Assembly: GCA_011390955.1 (NCBI GenBank)
Contig: JAABRM010000003.1
Location: forward strand, 1 to 64,000
Source: Oscillatoriales cyanobacterium
GTDB lineage: Bacteria; Cyanobacteriota; Cyanobacteriia; Cyanobacteriales; Laspinemataceae
Direction of reading: 5' to 3'
Length of the DNA: 64,000 nucleotides
Shown here: in pieces, positions 19,563 through 28,088 of the stretch
Numbering within the stretch: the first letter of the stretch is position 1
How the letters are laid out: each line of letters opens with the position of its first letter
Position numbers and translations under genes: made by a program
The notes under the pieces: model-generated
Seen by the model: only the letters and a program-made list of their open reading frames with translations
Told to the model about the DNA's origin: nothing
Database searches by the model: none

Positions 19563-20984
19563 TTAGACTGCCGATTTTTTCAGTTGTTGTTGCAAATCTT
19601 CCCGCAGCCGATCGCACACCGAATCATGGTCTAACTGACTGAGGATTTCCTGAATTACCGTACTCGGCCCCATTTGTCCCCAAGTGCAACCTTGTTCTAA
19701 ATAAACTTGTGCTGCTTGTCCCACTTTATAAGTACCAAAACCCGCCATAGTTGCCTGGGCGATCGCTGCCCCTGCATAAGCAGTAATCCCGGCCCCATCA
19801 CCCATTCCGCCACCAATTGCCGCCCCAGTTTTACTCAAACCTAAAAACACCCCACTCAGCAATTCACTTAATAACAAACCGCCGCTACTAAACAGAATTT
19901 GCTTTAACAAATTCCCCGCTTCATAACTGGTCATGGGCAAACCATACAACCGGGCTAAAGAACGAATTAGCAATAAATCTGCCACAGAACCGCCCAACAA
20001 ATCAATAATCGGAATCGGATTTAAAGCTACTGCCAAAGCTTTATATTGAGAAAACTTTTGAATTAAATTTTCTGCTTGTTCGCTACGGGCAGATAGGGCA
20101 ATTTTAGCCATTTTTGACTCCGCATCTCGCACTTGAGTTAAGGCATTCAAAGCAATCAGCGATCGCCCTTCTTTCTGGACAATGCTGAAAATTTTCTGTT
20201 TCAATTCTTCAACTTGTGGCCCTGGAGTTTCTAACTCATAACTCACCCGACCATCGGGCCATTCTACCCGCACTTGTAACGGGGCAGGTTCGGCGGAAAC
20301 CATCACAATATCATTGGCAGAAAGTAGCCGACTTACTCCACGATTTCCCCCCAAAGATAACAACTGTTGATAAATCGCTTCTCGGTCTTGGTCGGGATAT
20401 AAATCAATCTTGTTAAACACCAAAATCATCGGTTTTCCTGCTTGCCGTAAATCGCACAAAGCATCATATTCAGTTCTGGTAATATCCCCTGCTACCACAA
20501 ATAAAATTAAATCCGCTTGTTGGGCCACATCTCGCGCCATAAGCGATCGGGCTTGCCCTTCCACCTCATCTAAACCAGGGGTATCGATTAACTCAATAAT
20601 TATTTTTTGATCCTCATCATTATTCTTTTTTAAGGAAGGGTTCGCGATCGGGATCTCATCAATTTTCCACTGTAGCGATCGCGGCCATTGAGTCACCCCA
20701 TGAATTGGCCCTGTTGTCAAAAGTTTCTGACCTAACAACGCATTTAATAACGCTGATTTTCCTCGACTGACTAAACCAAAAGCAGCGATGCGAAGAATTG
20801 CTTGGTCTAACTTTTCTAAACTTGCTTTTAACCCATCTAACTGGGCTTGCATTGCCGCTTGATGTTCAATTTCCGTAAACGGTTGCGGGTGGCGACGAAT
20901 ATAAGAATACCAAGAAAGCGATCGCCGAATCGTTGCCCGGGCACTATTCAAATGACCACTTTGAGAATTCGATCCAATAGACAC
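19563..20984 (-). CDS. Era/YcjF-like GTPase with C-terminal DUF697 domain
   Basis: A 473-aa GTP-binding protein of a family conserved in cyanobacteria. G1 is GLVSRGKSALL (G75-K76-S77), G3 is DTPG and G4 is NKID, with an SAEPAP stretch as the G5 region. After residue 310 comes a DUF697 domain with hydrophobic helices containing Gly-rich segments (AIGGGMGDGAGITAYAG), which may touch the membrane. Molecular targets are unknown. It lies 142 bases upstream of the 1015-aa gene on the same strand, so co-transcription is possible, but the family also occurs alone. A degenerate relative lies at 55.8 kb. Confidence 0.85.
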   Translation of the reverse strand: MSIGSNSQSGHLNSARATIRRSLSWYSYIRRHPQPFTEIEHQAAMQAQLDGLKASLEKLDQAILRIAAFGLVSRGKSALLNALLGQKLLTTGPIHGVTQWPRSLQWKIDEIPIANPSLKKNNDEDQKIIIELIDTPGLDEVEGQARSLMARDVAQQADLILFVVAGDITRTEYDALCDLRQAGKPMILVFNKIDLYPDQDREAIYQQLLSLGGNRGVSRLLSANDIVMVSAEPAPLQVRVEWPDGRVSYELETPGPQVEELKQKIFSIVQKEGRSLIALNALTQVRDAESKMAKIALSARSEQAENLIQKFSQYKALAVALNPIPIIDLLGGSVADLLLIRSLARLYGLPMTSYEAGNLLKQILFSSGGLLLSELLSGVFLGLSKTGAAIGGGMGDGAGITAYAGAAIAQATMAGFGTYKVGQAAQVYLEQGCTWGQMGPSTVIQEILSQLDHDSVCDRLREDLQQQLKKSAV

Positions 20985-21075
20985 AGAATTTCACCTTTTT
21001 TTAGCTTAAAGATTTTTATCGACCTTATCATAACGCAAACATGGCGCAATTTTTCTCGGTCCTTGGTGGGGGTTC

Positions 21076-21142
21076 AGAAACCGGGTTTCTGTCGTGAAAA
21101 TAACGGTTATTGGTGGGTGGCAAACAAGAAACCCGGTTTCTT
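21076..21142. repeat. Dispersed element with GAAACCGGGTTTC ends
   Basis: A short element bounded by the palindromes AGAAACCGGGTTTCT and AGAAACCCGGTTTCT, with a GTCGTGAAAATAACGGTTAT-like centre. The same family occurs near 22.79-22.94, 24.65-24.78, 25.07, 44.48-44.66, 45.52-45.74, 58.99 and, inside birA, 62.01-62.05 kb. It has no coding capacity and is probably mobilised in trans. Confidence 0.8.
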
Positions 21143-21184
21143 CTCTTTGTGTCCTTTGCGTCTTTGTGGTGAAATTATCTCTAA

Positions 21185-21650
21185 TTGGCAGCGGATAGAT
21201 AACGGATAGATAACGGATAGGCAGCGGATAAAAGAATTATCTTATGCAGAAAATAGTCACCCCATCCGCTGCCAACCATTATTCTCAAATAAAATAGTCA
21301 CCCCATCCGCTGCCCACCATTATTCAAAAATAAAATAGAAAGACCCATCCGCTGCCAACCAATATTCTCAAATAAAATAGAAAGACCCATCCGCTGCCAA
21401 CCACTATTCTCAAATAAAATAGTCACCCCATCCGCTGCCAACCAATATTTTCAAATAAAATAGTCACCCCATCCGCTGCCAACCACTATTCTCAAATAAA
21501 ATAGTCACCCCATCCGCTGCCAACCAATATTTTCAAATAAAATAGAAAGACCCATCCGCTGCCAACCAATATTTTCAAATAAAATAGAAAGACCCATCCG
21601 CTGCCAACCAATATTTTCAAATAAAATAGAAAGACCCATCCGCTGCCAAT
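21185..21650. repeat. Ten-copy 41/42-bp tandem array with inverted leader copies
   Basis: The core CATCCGCTGCC begins at 21263, 21304, 21346, 21388, 21429, 21470, 21511, 21553, 21595 and 21637, giving periods of 41 or 42 bp. Two unit types occur: one with AATAGTCACCCC (41 bp) and one with AATAGAAAGACCC (42 bp). Small variants (ATTATTCTC, CTATTCTC, ATATTTTC) follow the core. Just upstream (21187-21230), GCAGCGGAT copies lie in the opposite orientation, within GGATAGATAAC repeats. There is no unique spacer, so it is not a CRISPR. No gene uses it. Confidence 0.9.
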
Positions 21651-21854
21651 TATCTGTGGTGCGTTACGGCTGGAATTAAGGTTAATTGTTGTCCCCAAAG
21701 TTAATGGCCAGCCTAACACACCCTACTTAAAAATTTTCTCTAAAAATGCTTGACAATCTGTTAATAAATGGATAAGATATAAGTATCAAAATAATTCAGG
21801 TTTATTGGGGTCGGAAAAACATCCAACAAGCCCAAACGATACCTGGGAGTGCCC

Positions 21855-21970
21855 GGCCCGGAGTGGCTCAAAAAAGTAAGAGTAAAAAGCCCCTACGCTC
21901 TCCGGGCCAGGTAAAAGCCCTAACTCGTTTTCAAACTCACAAGGGGGAGCCCCGGTGAGGGGCTTCCTCC
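21855..21970. ncRNA. Strongly structured, gene-free element, possible RNA
   Basis: A perfect 9-bp GC stem (21855-21863 with 21900-21908) encloses a 36-nt loop. A second hairpin has AGCCCC (21948-21953) paired with GGGGCT (21959-21964) over a 5-nt loop, extendable with one mismatch. This GC-rich 115-base block sits in AT-rich spacer between the tandem array and a toxin-antitoxin pair. I recognise no known RNA family. It may be a small RNA or the end of a mobile element; the strand is not determined. Confidence 0.35.
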
Positions 21971-22088
21971 TGCCCAGAAATAATAAAGCGGGTTTCTAAG
22001 TCCTTGCAGATGCACTAATTACTGAAAAATATAAGATATACAATATAAGCTATAAGCTATAAAATTCGATCGCAAAAGAGGTAGTTAG

Positions 22089-22421
22089 ATGGAACTAGAA
22101 AACTATTTTGAATTTTTAGATCCAGATGATATTCGCATTAAAGGACATCGGATTGGTATTGATGATGTAATTGCTTATTACCTACAAGGATTTACTCCAG
22201 AGCAAATTTTGCAGGAGTTACCATCGCTGAATTTAGAGAAAATTCACGCCACGATTACCTACTATCTCCATAATCGGGCAGAAATAGATGCTTATATGTT
22301 GCGCTTAAATAGATGGAGAGAACAACGCTATCAAGCGGCAATGGCTAATCCTTCGGCAAGAATGCAGCGGTTAAAGGCGATCAAAGCGCAAAGAGAACAG
22401 GAGAAGCTTAATCTTGGATGA
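22089..22421 (+). CDS. DUF433-family antitoxin
   Basis: A 110-aa member of DUF433, the antitoxin class paired with DUF5615 PIN-like toxins. The winged-helix-like core is visible at about 15-70, with the pattern GHRIGIDDVIAYYLQGFTPE followed by ATITYYLHNRAEID. A basic tail (residues 75-110) likely wraps the toxin or DNA. It overlaps the next gene by 4 bases (ATGA), the usual toxin-antitoxin coupling. GAGG lies a few bases before the ATG at 22089. Confidence 0.85.
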   Translation: MELENYFEFLDPDDIRIKGHRIGIDDVIAYYLQGFTPEQILQELPSLNLEKIHATITYYLHNRAEIDAYMLRLNRWREQRYQAAMANPSARMQRLKAIKAQREQEKLNLG

Positions 22422-22777
22422 AGATACGTTTCTTACTAGACGAAAATTTGCCTAACAAATTAAAATTTGCGGTTTGGCGTCTAAACCCAGAGATAGATAT
22501 TGTGCGTGTCGGAGATCCAGATGCCCCTTTATTGGGAACACCTGACCCAGAATTATTGCATTATCTGGAACTTTCCCAGCGCTTATTGGTGACAGATAAT
22601 CGTAAAAGTATGCCCGGTCATTTAGAAAATCATTGGCAAGCGGGAGGACATATTTGGGGAGTTATCTGGTTGCGTCCAGGGACTACTTTGGCAAGTTGGG
22701 CTGAAGCAATTTTTTTGCTTTGGGAGACTACTGATAGTGAAGAATGGATCGATCAATTAGATTGGATTCCTTTCTAA
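22418..22777 (+). CDS. DUF5615 PIN-like toxin
   Basis: A 119-aa PIN-like nuclease candidate of DUF5615 (Mut7-C related). The N-terminal FLLDENLP carries the first acidic cluster. Further acidic sites are DPEL near 46-49 and VTDNRKS near 65-71. It is expected to cleave RNA and be neutralised by the DUF433 protein encoded immediately upstream with a 4-base overlap. It is of standard length and intact. Family members are mostly assigned by comparison, so the activity is inferred. Confidence 0.82.
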   Translation: MKIRFLLDENLPNKLKFAVWRLNPEIDIVRVGDPDAPLLGTPDPELLHYLELSQRLLVTDNRKSMPGHLENHWQAGGHIWGVIWLRPGTTLASWAEAIFLLWETTDSEEWIDQLDWIPF

Positions 22778-22784
22778 GTAACCT

Positions 22785-22945
22785 AGAAACTGGGTTTCTG
22801 TCGTGAAAATAACGGTTATCTGTTTTAGGCATAAAAGAAACCCGGTTTCTGAGCCCTCGCAGATAACCTAGAAACCGGGTTTCTTTTCGGGATATTACAG
22901 TTACCTGTTTTAAGCATAAAAGAAACCCGGTTTCTGATTCCTCGC
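22785..22945. repeat. Two adjacent copies of the AGAAACCGGGTTTCT element
   Basis: Two near-tandem copies of the dispersed palindromic-end element lie between the DUF5615 toxin and the convergent ATPase gene. Each has AGAAACCGGGTTTCT on the left and AGAAACCCGGTTTCT on the right. Confidence 0.8.
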
Positions 22946-22958
22946 GATAACCTAGAAG

Positions 22959-24146
22959 TTAAACTTTCGTGGGTTGAGCAAAGCGGATTTTCAGATAATC
23001 ATCATCCATTTTTGCCCCGGCAGGTTGCAAAGCTGCTAACGCTTGGGGCAATACTAAATTACGTCGATGATTGCCAATGCGTACATTTAACTCATCCCCA
23101 GTCTTACTAAGCTGAATTTGGTCTTTAGCAATTCCCGGTAAGTACAATTCCAAACTGTATTGGTTATTTTCTTGTACCATCCGCACCGTGTTTTCTTTAT
23201 AATAAACTTGGGCGGGGTCTTCATCCGCATACAAGGTTTCTTTCAGTCGGTCTAAAGCTTCTAAACCGCACATTTCTTCCGAATACAACGGCACTTCTTT
23301 GACCGGCAACGGACGGAAATTCTCATGGATTTCTTGCTTATACTGCTCTTGATTTTCTTTCCAACGCTTAAAGAATGGATCGGTGACGGAATCGGGAATA
23401 ATTCGATTCGCGATTACCAAATCCGTTGCCACATTGTATAAACTCAAATAGGCATGAGCTCGCAAAGATTCTTTAATCACCATCTTTTCTGGATTGGTGA
23501 CTAAACGGACTGAGGTTTGTGTATTGTCGGTTAATACTTTTTCTAAGGCTTCAATTTGCTCATAAAATTCATAAGGGGCATCCATGACCTCATTGGTTGG
23601 CAAGGAAAAACCGGCAATGGGCTTAAAAATTGGTTCAACTAACGGTCTGAGGGCTGCGGATATGCCTTGGAATGGCTTGTAAAATTTCCGCATATACCAA
23701 CCCCCTACCTCCGGTAAACTTAATAGCCGCAGGGCAGTTCCAGTGGGCGCCGAGTCAATAATTAGCACATCATAAGTGCCTTCATCATAGTGGCGCTTCA
23801 TCCGCACTAAGCCAAAAATTTCATCCATCCCTGGCAAAATCGCCAATTCTTCGGCTTCAATGCCATCTAAACCTCGCGCTTGTAGCACTTCGGTGATATA
23901 GCGTTTGACGGCGCCCCAGTTGCTTTCTAGTTCAATCAGGGCGTCTAATTCCGCCCCCCAAAGGTTTGGTCGCACGAGTCTGGGGTCATGGCCGAGTTCC
24001 ATGTCAAAGCTGTCTGCCAAGGAGTGAGCAGGATCGGTGCTGAGTACCAGAGTTTTATAGCCCAATTCCGCACAACGTAAGCCTGTGGCAGCGGCAACGG
24101 AGGTCTTGCCTACTCCACCTTTTCCGGTCATCAGGATTAAGCGCAT
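22959..24146 (-). CDS. Get3/ArsA-family ATPase with C-terminal Hsp20-like domain
   Basis: A 395-aa ATPase of the ArsA/TRC40/Get3 group, which in eukaryotes targets tail-anchored proteins; the cyanobacterial role is not settled. The deviant Walker A is [13 protein letters not shown] at the N-terminus, with switch [12 protein letters not shown] and switch [16 protein letters not shown]. The C-terminal about 80 residues form an alpha-crystallin-like (ArsA_HSP20) domain, as in the cyanobacterial and plastid branch. The metal-binding cysteines of arsenite pumps are not seen. An in-frame TTG at 24164 exists, but the ATG at 24146 starts directly at [14 protein letters not shown] and is preferred. 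Confidence 0.88.
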   Translation of the reverse strand: MRLILMTGKGGVGKTSVAAATGLRCAELGYKTLVLSTDPAHSLADSFDMELGHDPRLVRPNLWGAELDALIELESNWGAVKRYITEVLQARGLDGIEAEELAILPGMDEIFGLVRMKRHYDEGTYDVLIIDSAPTGTALRLLSLPEVGGWYMRKFYKPFQGISAALRPLVEPIFKPIAGFSLPTNEVMDAPYEFYEQIEALEKVLTDNTQTSVRLVTNPEKMVIKESLRAHAYLSLYNVATDLVIANRIIPDSVTDPFFKRWKENQEQYKQEIHENFRPLPVKEVPLYSEEMCGLEALDRLKETLYADEDPAQVYYKENTVRMVQENNQYSLELYLPGIAKDQIQLSKTGDELNVRIGNHRRNLVLPQALAALQPAGAKMDDDYLKIRFAQPTKV

Positions 24147-24194
24147 TGATGATTTCGTCCCCAACCTGAGAAATGTTTACATTACTTTACTTTA

Positions 24195-24590
24195 TTAGTT
24201 TAGCGGTTTTTTACTGGCAATGAGGTGTTGTTTGAGGACATCGAGGCGAGAAATGTCCCAGTAGTCGATGTGTGAACTGATTAATCCCGCTGAATTCAGC
24301 TTTAATTCACTCCAGCCGGGGATGGATATTCTGGGTTGCCACGGTAGAGGGGTTGTCCAATTTAATGTCCAGCGAGTTTTGATGGTGTTTTCCTGTTGGG
24401 AAATTTCATGTAATTCTAGTTTAATTTCTTTGAACCAGTTGCGAATAAATCCGATCATTTTCTGGTAGCGTTCTATGCCGCTAAATTGATTCATGGGGTC
24501 TTTGAAGTAAACGTTTTCGGCATAGATGCTATAAGTTTGGTCGGCGGGAAAGTTTTGATAGTCTTGTTTGAGGATTTCTATGATTTTCAT
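24195..24590 (-). CDS. DUF2358 (NTF2/SnoaL-like) protein
   Basis: A 131-aa member of DUF2358, a small NTF2-like fold family of cyanobacteria and plastids with no established role. The start is MKIIEILKQDYQNFPADQTY, followed by the typical YFKDPMNQFSGIERYQKMI near 29-47. The aromatic-rich strands (RWTLNWTTPLPWQPR) of the cone-shaped fold are present. It lies 48 bases upstream of the Get3-like gene on the same strand, so the two may be co-transcribed. Confidence 0.8.
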   Translation of the reverse strand: MKIIEILKQDYQNFPADQTYSIYAENVYFKDPMNQFSGIERYQKMIGFIRNWFKEIKLELHEISQQENTIKTRWTLNWTTPLPWQPRISIPGWSELKLNSAGLISSHIDYWDISRLDVLKQHLIASKKPLN

Positions 24591-24649
24591 GGTATAATTA
24601 TTTGGGATAATTTATGGTTTTTTGCTGGCTTGAAACTGACCGCAAAACC

Positions 24650-25080
24650 CTAGAAACCGGGTTTCTGTCGTGAAAATTACGGTTATCTGTGGGAGACATA
24701 AAAGAAACCCGGTTTCTTAGTCCTTGGGGGGTTTAGAAACCAGGTTAACAACCTAGAAACCGGGTTTCTGTCGCGAAAATCACGGTTATCTGTGGGAGAT
24801 ATAGCAAGTCTAATACCAAATTCGGTTCTCATAGACTGACTATGGTAATACCCTAAAAGGCTTGTGGATTCCCGCAGGAGTTTACCCCCGCGAAGGCCGC
24901 CATCGGCGGGAATGACAGATGGCTTTATAAGTGGGTTTTGACAACCGGATTTGGTATAAATGAATTTTACAACTGGATCGGCTCCCCTCTCCCTTTCTGG
25001 GCCGCCGACGGTGGGGGGTGAGGGTTTATTTGCCAACTGATTTAGACTCGCTATATAAAAGAAACCCGGTTTCTTAGTCC
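24650..25080. repeat. GAAACCGGGTTTC elements, one split by a miniature element
   Basis: One complete copy runs from about 24652 to 24718. A second starts near 24753 but its right arm appears only at about 25057-25074, because the element at 24801-25054 interrupts it. No gene is present in this spacer. Confidence 0.75.
24801..25054. mobile_element. 254-bp MITE-like element with 13-bp terminal inverted repeats
   Basis: The left end ATAGCAAGTCTAA (24801-24813) is the inverse of TTAGACTCGCTAT (25042-25054) with one mismatch. It sits inside a dispersed repeat whose two halves rejoin when it is removed, with AT-rich flanks compatible with a short target duplication. Inside it lies a second inverted pair (about 24812-24827 with 24943-24958, TACCAAATTCGG type), suggesting nesting. 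It has no coding capacity. Confidence 0.65.
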
Positions 25081-25118
25081 TTGGGGGGGGTTAATTGTGA
25101 GTGGTTAATCGCCCTATT

Positions 25119-25685
25119 TTAAGGTTCTATTTCCGGCCAAAGCCTTTGGAGTTGATAACGCCATGCGGCTAAGGTGGCTTCTCTTGCTGCTGCCCCTTGG
25201 GTCATGTCGCCCATGAGTCCTTCTTGATAAAATCTTTCTAAGGTTTGGAGGGTGGTTTCTAAGGTTTGTCCCTGCATTTTTGCGGCTTTAATGATTTGCC
25301 GAATTTGGGTTTCTATTAGCTGCTGAAAACAGTCAGATAGTCCGCGATCGCCCATAGTAATTAGTCGCTGAAGTGCCGCCGCAAAGTCATCGGGGTTTAA
25401 ACTTGCTAGACTATGCTGAAATACCCCCCATAAGATATTTTCATGCAAGGCATAGCGAGTTGCTTGAGTCTCATCGAAGTTAGCTATCATCAGTTGTTCT
25501 AAGAAAGGTTGCGCTTCTGAGAACGGGGCGATGGGGATTAAGACTCTGAGCCATGAATGGTCTTCGGATAGTAATATTAACAAGCGAAATTTATCGGTTT
25601 CCACTTGCCAAGAGTCCGGCGGGACAACTTGGACGTTGCCACTAAATAGCTGTTGGAGATTTTCGGTAATTTGTTCTGGTTTCAT
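25119..25685 (-). CDS. Conserved cyanobacterial protein with CesT/YbjN-like fold
   Basis: A 188-aa cytosolic protein of unknown function. Residues 15-130 alternate amphipathic strands and helices (DSWQVETDKFRLLILLSEDHSWLRVLIPI) in the pattern of CesT/YbjN secretion-chaperone folds; the fold call is an inference. The C-terminal 60 residues are helical. It is separated by 87 bases from the DUF4336 gene upstream on the same strand. It lacks catalytic motifs. Confidence 0.55.
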   Translation of the reverse strand: MKPEQITENLQQLFSGNVQVVPPDSWQVETDKFRLLILLSEDHSWLRVLIPIAPFSEAQPFLEQLMIANFDETQATRYALHENILWGVFQHSLASLNPDDFAAALQRLITMGDRGLSDCFQQLIETQIRQIIKAAKMQGQTLETTLQTLERFYQEGLMGDMTQGAAAREATLAAWRYQLQRLWPEIEP

Positions 25686-25772
25686 TAGGTGATTTTATTG
25701 GGAATGTTGATAGTCAATTATAGCAATTATAGTCGAAATTATCGTTCGGAGACAATGCGCGATCGCCTGTTT

Positions 25773-27014
25773 CTATACTTTCTCCTTAGCGGGAGGAACA
25801 ATGCCCCGCCGATTTAAGGTTTTATCGAATTCTCTAAGTAGTTGAAAGTCTTCTTCTGGCAAGGGATAAGTGTTACTATTAAACGCTCCTGCACTAATTG
25901 CTGGATACTTTTCTAGGAAAGAAAATGCTTGACGAAATTGCTGGGGAGTCGCTTCTATGGGCGCTTGTAAATGACAGGGAATAATCCGTTCAAATTGCCA
26001 GAGGGCGACTTGATTTGCCCAGTTTAAAGTTTCTTTTGGGGCGCGGTTAAGTATGAGGGTCTGAAGAATTGGGGCAACAAAGAGATGACCGTCTCCGCGT
26101 AATGCTTCAAACGATCGCATCCAACCCGGTTGCCACTGAAACGGATATAAGCCAAAGTAATTTTTCCGAGAGCGATCGCTTGCTTGTCGGGCATCTTTTA
26201 GCATGGGGTTCCATTCCATCACATTGAGGACATTAGGACGGAAATAAAAAGCAAACAAAACAATCCGCTGCCACCCTTTGCGGCGATTTTCCGGGGTATC
26301 TTCGATCGCATCCGCCGAACTATCTTTCGCATGAAATAGCAACGGATATGGATCTAATTGTGCGATCGCTGGTGGATCGGCAGGCACCGAAACCACCGTA
26401 TCCGTAACTAATAAAGTGCGCGATCGCTTATGGAAAAAAGCCACCTCTCCAAAGCGACCGGTCCCCAAATTAATCGGCCCCAATATCTCATAATCAAACT
26501 CATCAGCAAACGGAGTTTGACTACTATTTTCGGGCAAAACTTGCGTGCGGTTACGGGGAAACCCCAACCAACTCAGGGGCAAATTCAGGGGAAAACTCCA
26601 TTGACTTGGGGCCACATATATTTGTGCCGTAGGAAAACGACGAGCAAACGGCCCCACAAACACCTTATGTTCCAATCCCGAAACTGTGGGCAGAATAATA
26701 TATTTTACTGGACCATATTTTGCCACCAACTCCTGCATCAAACCAACACATTCACGAGTCGGCGCCACGGGAGCATAAACCAATAAACCCCCTTGTGCCA
26801 ACCGGACTACGGTCATCCGAATGGGCACCACCACATAAAAAATCCCTTGAAGCTGGTCAAAAGTCCAAATCGTATCTTGAATAACTTCTTTGCGAATTGT
26901 CCGCCGCTGACCATAAGGATACAGTGGCACCAACGGCCACCAGGGCCAAGAAATATCCCTGGAATCACTAAATTCTACTGGTGGATTGTGCGCCTGATGG
27001 TTAATTCCCGCCAC
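25773..27014 (-). CDS. DUF4336 protein
   Basis: A 413-aa member of DUF4336, a family shared by cyanobacteria and plants, distantly metallo-beta-lactamase-like. The conserved start of the domain reads DTIWTFDQLQGIFYVVVPIR (about 47-66), followed by VYAPVAPT and LPTVSGLEHKVFVGPFARRFP. The canonical HxHxDH metal site is not evident, so hydrolase activity is doubtful. The start is a GTG at 27014 with AGGA a few bases before it. A gene fragment from another family (27123-27194) lies just upstream. Confidence 0.75.
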   Translation of the reverse strand: MAGINHQAHNPPVEFSDSRDISWPWWPLVPLYPYGQRRTIRKEVIQDTIWTFDQLQGIFYVVVPIRMTVVRLAQGGLLVYAPVAPTRECVGLMQELVAKYGPVKYIILPTVSGLEHKVFVGPFARRFPTAQIYVAPSQWSFPLNLPLSWLGFPRNRTQVLPENSSQTPFADEFDYEILGPINLGTGRFGEVAFFHKRSRTLLVTDTVVSVPADPPAIAQLDPYPLLFHAKDSSADAIEDTPENRRKGWQRIVLFAFYFRPNVLNVMEWNPMLKDARQASDRSRKNYFGLYPFQWQPGWMRSFEALRGDGHLFVAPILQTLILNRAPKETLNWANQVALWQFERIIPCHLQAPIEATPQQFRQAFSFLEKYPAISAGAFNSNTYPLPEEDFQLLREFDKTLNRRGIVPPAKEKV

Positions 27015-27122
27015 TTCCTGACCCCCTGCGGACTTGCGATCTATCGACTCTGGAGTTTAGCAAATTTTTGTCGTTGTTCTCTATTTTTCTTTTTATGTCC
27101 GGCAGAGTTCTGTGGTGAATTA

Positions 27123-27194
27123 CCACCCCCACACGAGTATCATTATCGCCATCAGCAATTTGCCATTGCAAGTCCGTGGCTAACCGGACATTCC
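27123..27194 (-). pseudogene. 3' fragment of a gene related to the exported beta-rich protein at 29.3-30.0 kb
   Basis: Read on the minus strand, this encodes NVRLATDLQWQIADGDNDT followed by RVGVV. That nearly matches the last residues of the protein encoded at 29296-30000 (NVRLATDLQWQIADEDNDS, then RVGIV). The match covers about 72 bases and stops abruptly on both sides, with no start or barrel upstream. It is a remnant of a paralogue, or a partial duplication 2.1 kb away. Confidence 0.75.
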
Positions 27195-27267
27195 ACTGGC
27201 TTGATAATCTTCAGTCAGCGATCGCTGCTATACTAGATACTTAGTTAAATCCTAGAGCCCCCCATTT

Positions 27268-27552
27268 ATGCAAATTACAATTTCATTGCCAGATAACATC
27301 GCTCAGTCTCTAGAAGCCAAATGGGGAAATCTAGAGCGTCGATTATTAGAAGATACCGTCGTACAAGCTTATAGAGAAGGAGCGATTAGCGCTGGAAAAG
27401 TTAGAGAATTGCTGGGAATGAAAACTCGTCTTGAAGCCGATGCTTTTCTCAAAGCGAAAGGAATTCATTTAGCTTATAATGAAGCGGAATTTGAAGCCGA
27501 TATACAAACTCACGAACAACTGCGAAGCGAAGGAAAACTGAAAACAATATGA
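27268..27552 (+). CDS. UPF0175-family antitoxin
   Basis: A 94-aa member of UPF0175, the antitoxin class paired with DUF3368 PIN-like toxins. The N-terminus MQITISLPDNIAQSLEAKWG forms the DNA-binding strand-helix. GAISAGKVRELLGMKTRLEA is the family hallmark helix-turn-helix-like stretch. It overlaps the toxin gene by 4 bases (ATGA). The pair probably represses its own promoter. Confidence 0.88.
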   Translation: MQITISLPDNIAQSLEAKWGNLERRLLEDTVVQAYREGAISAGKVRELLGMKTRLEADAFLKAKGIHLAYNEAEFEADIQTHEQLRSEGKLKTI

Positions 27553-28025
27553 TCGTCATTTCAGATACTTCGCCGATTTGTTATTTGCTGCTAATTGGAG
27601 AAATCGATCTATTATCTCAACTATACGGTCAAGTTCTCATTCCGAAAATAGTTCAGCAGGAATTATCTGACAATCAAGCGCCGACGATTGTGCAAAATTG
27701 GATTAAAAATCCTCCCACCTGGCTAAGGATAGAAACTATTCAAGAGAATAATGACGATCCCGATCTCCAAGGCTTAGATCCGGGAGAAAAAGCGGCAATT
27801 ATTTTAGCAAAAATACAAGGAGCGGATTTAGTCATAATCGATGATGGTTTAGGCAGAAAAATTGCGCGATCGCGTGGATTAAAAATTACTGGATTACTTG
27901 GGGTATTAAATGAGGCAGCCCAACAAAATATCGTTAACTTTCCCGATGCAATTGCTCGGCTTCAGCAAACCACATTTTTTGCTTCTGAAGAGTTGATTCA
28001 TTCACTTTTAAAGCGTTACCAATAA
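27549..28025 (+). CDS. DUF3368 PIN-like toxin
   Basis: A 158-aa PIN-like RNase candidate. The first acidic residue lies in VISDTSPICYLLLIG. A conserved Glu lies in LDPGEKAAIILAK (about 80-92). The third acidic pair is VIIDDGLGRKIA. All catalytic positions of the family appear kept and the length is normal, so it is probably functional and held by the upstream UPF0175 protein. Confidence 0.87.
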   Translation: MIVISDTSPICYLLLIGEIDLLSQLYGQVLIPKIVQQELSDNQAPTIVQNWIKNPPTWLRIETIQENNDDPDLQGLDPGEKAAIILAKIQGADLVIIDDGLGRKIARSRGLKITGLLGVLNEAAQQNIVNFPDAIARLQQTTFFASEELIHSLLKRYQ

Positions 28026-28088
28026 AGAAAAACTCAAAAAATATTAGAAATTAATCAACAAAGACTACTAGAATTGCCGTAATTTATC

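Noticed and set aside
11848-20984. Three-gene operon including the DUF697 GTPase
   Set aside because: The GTPase family occurs alone in many cyanobacteria, and a 142-base gap plus an opposite-strand gene further on weaken the case.
21241-21650. CRISPR array at the 41/42-bp repeats
   Set aside because: The whole unit repeats; there are no unique spacers of constant size and no cas genes nearby.
21492-21719. Open frame encoding repeated GSGWVFLFYLKI segments
   Set aside because: It is a by-product of the 42-bp array (14 codons per unit) and has no start context or family.
24683-25036. A 117-codon frame on the minus strand
   Set aside because: It lies wholly within dispersed repeats and the MITE-like element.
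25773-27014. Active metallo-beta-lactamase at the DUF4336 gene
   Set aside because: The HxHxDH zinc motif is not visible.
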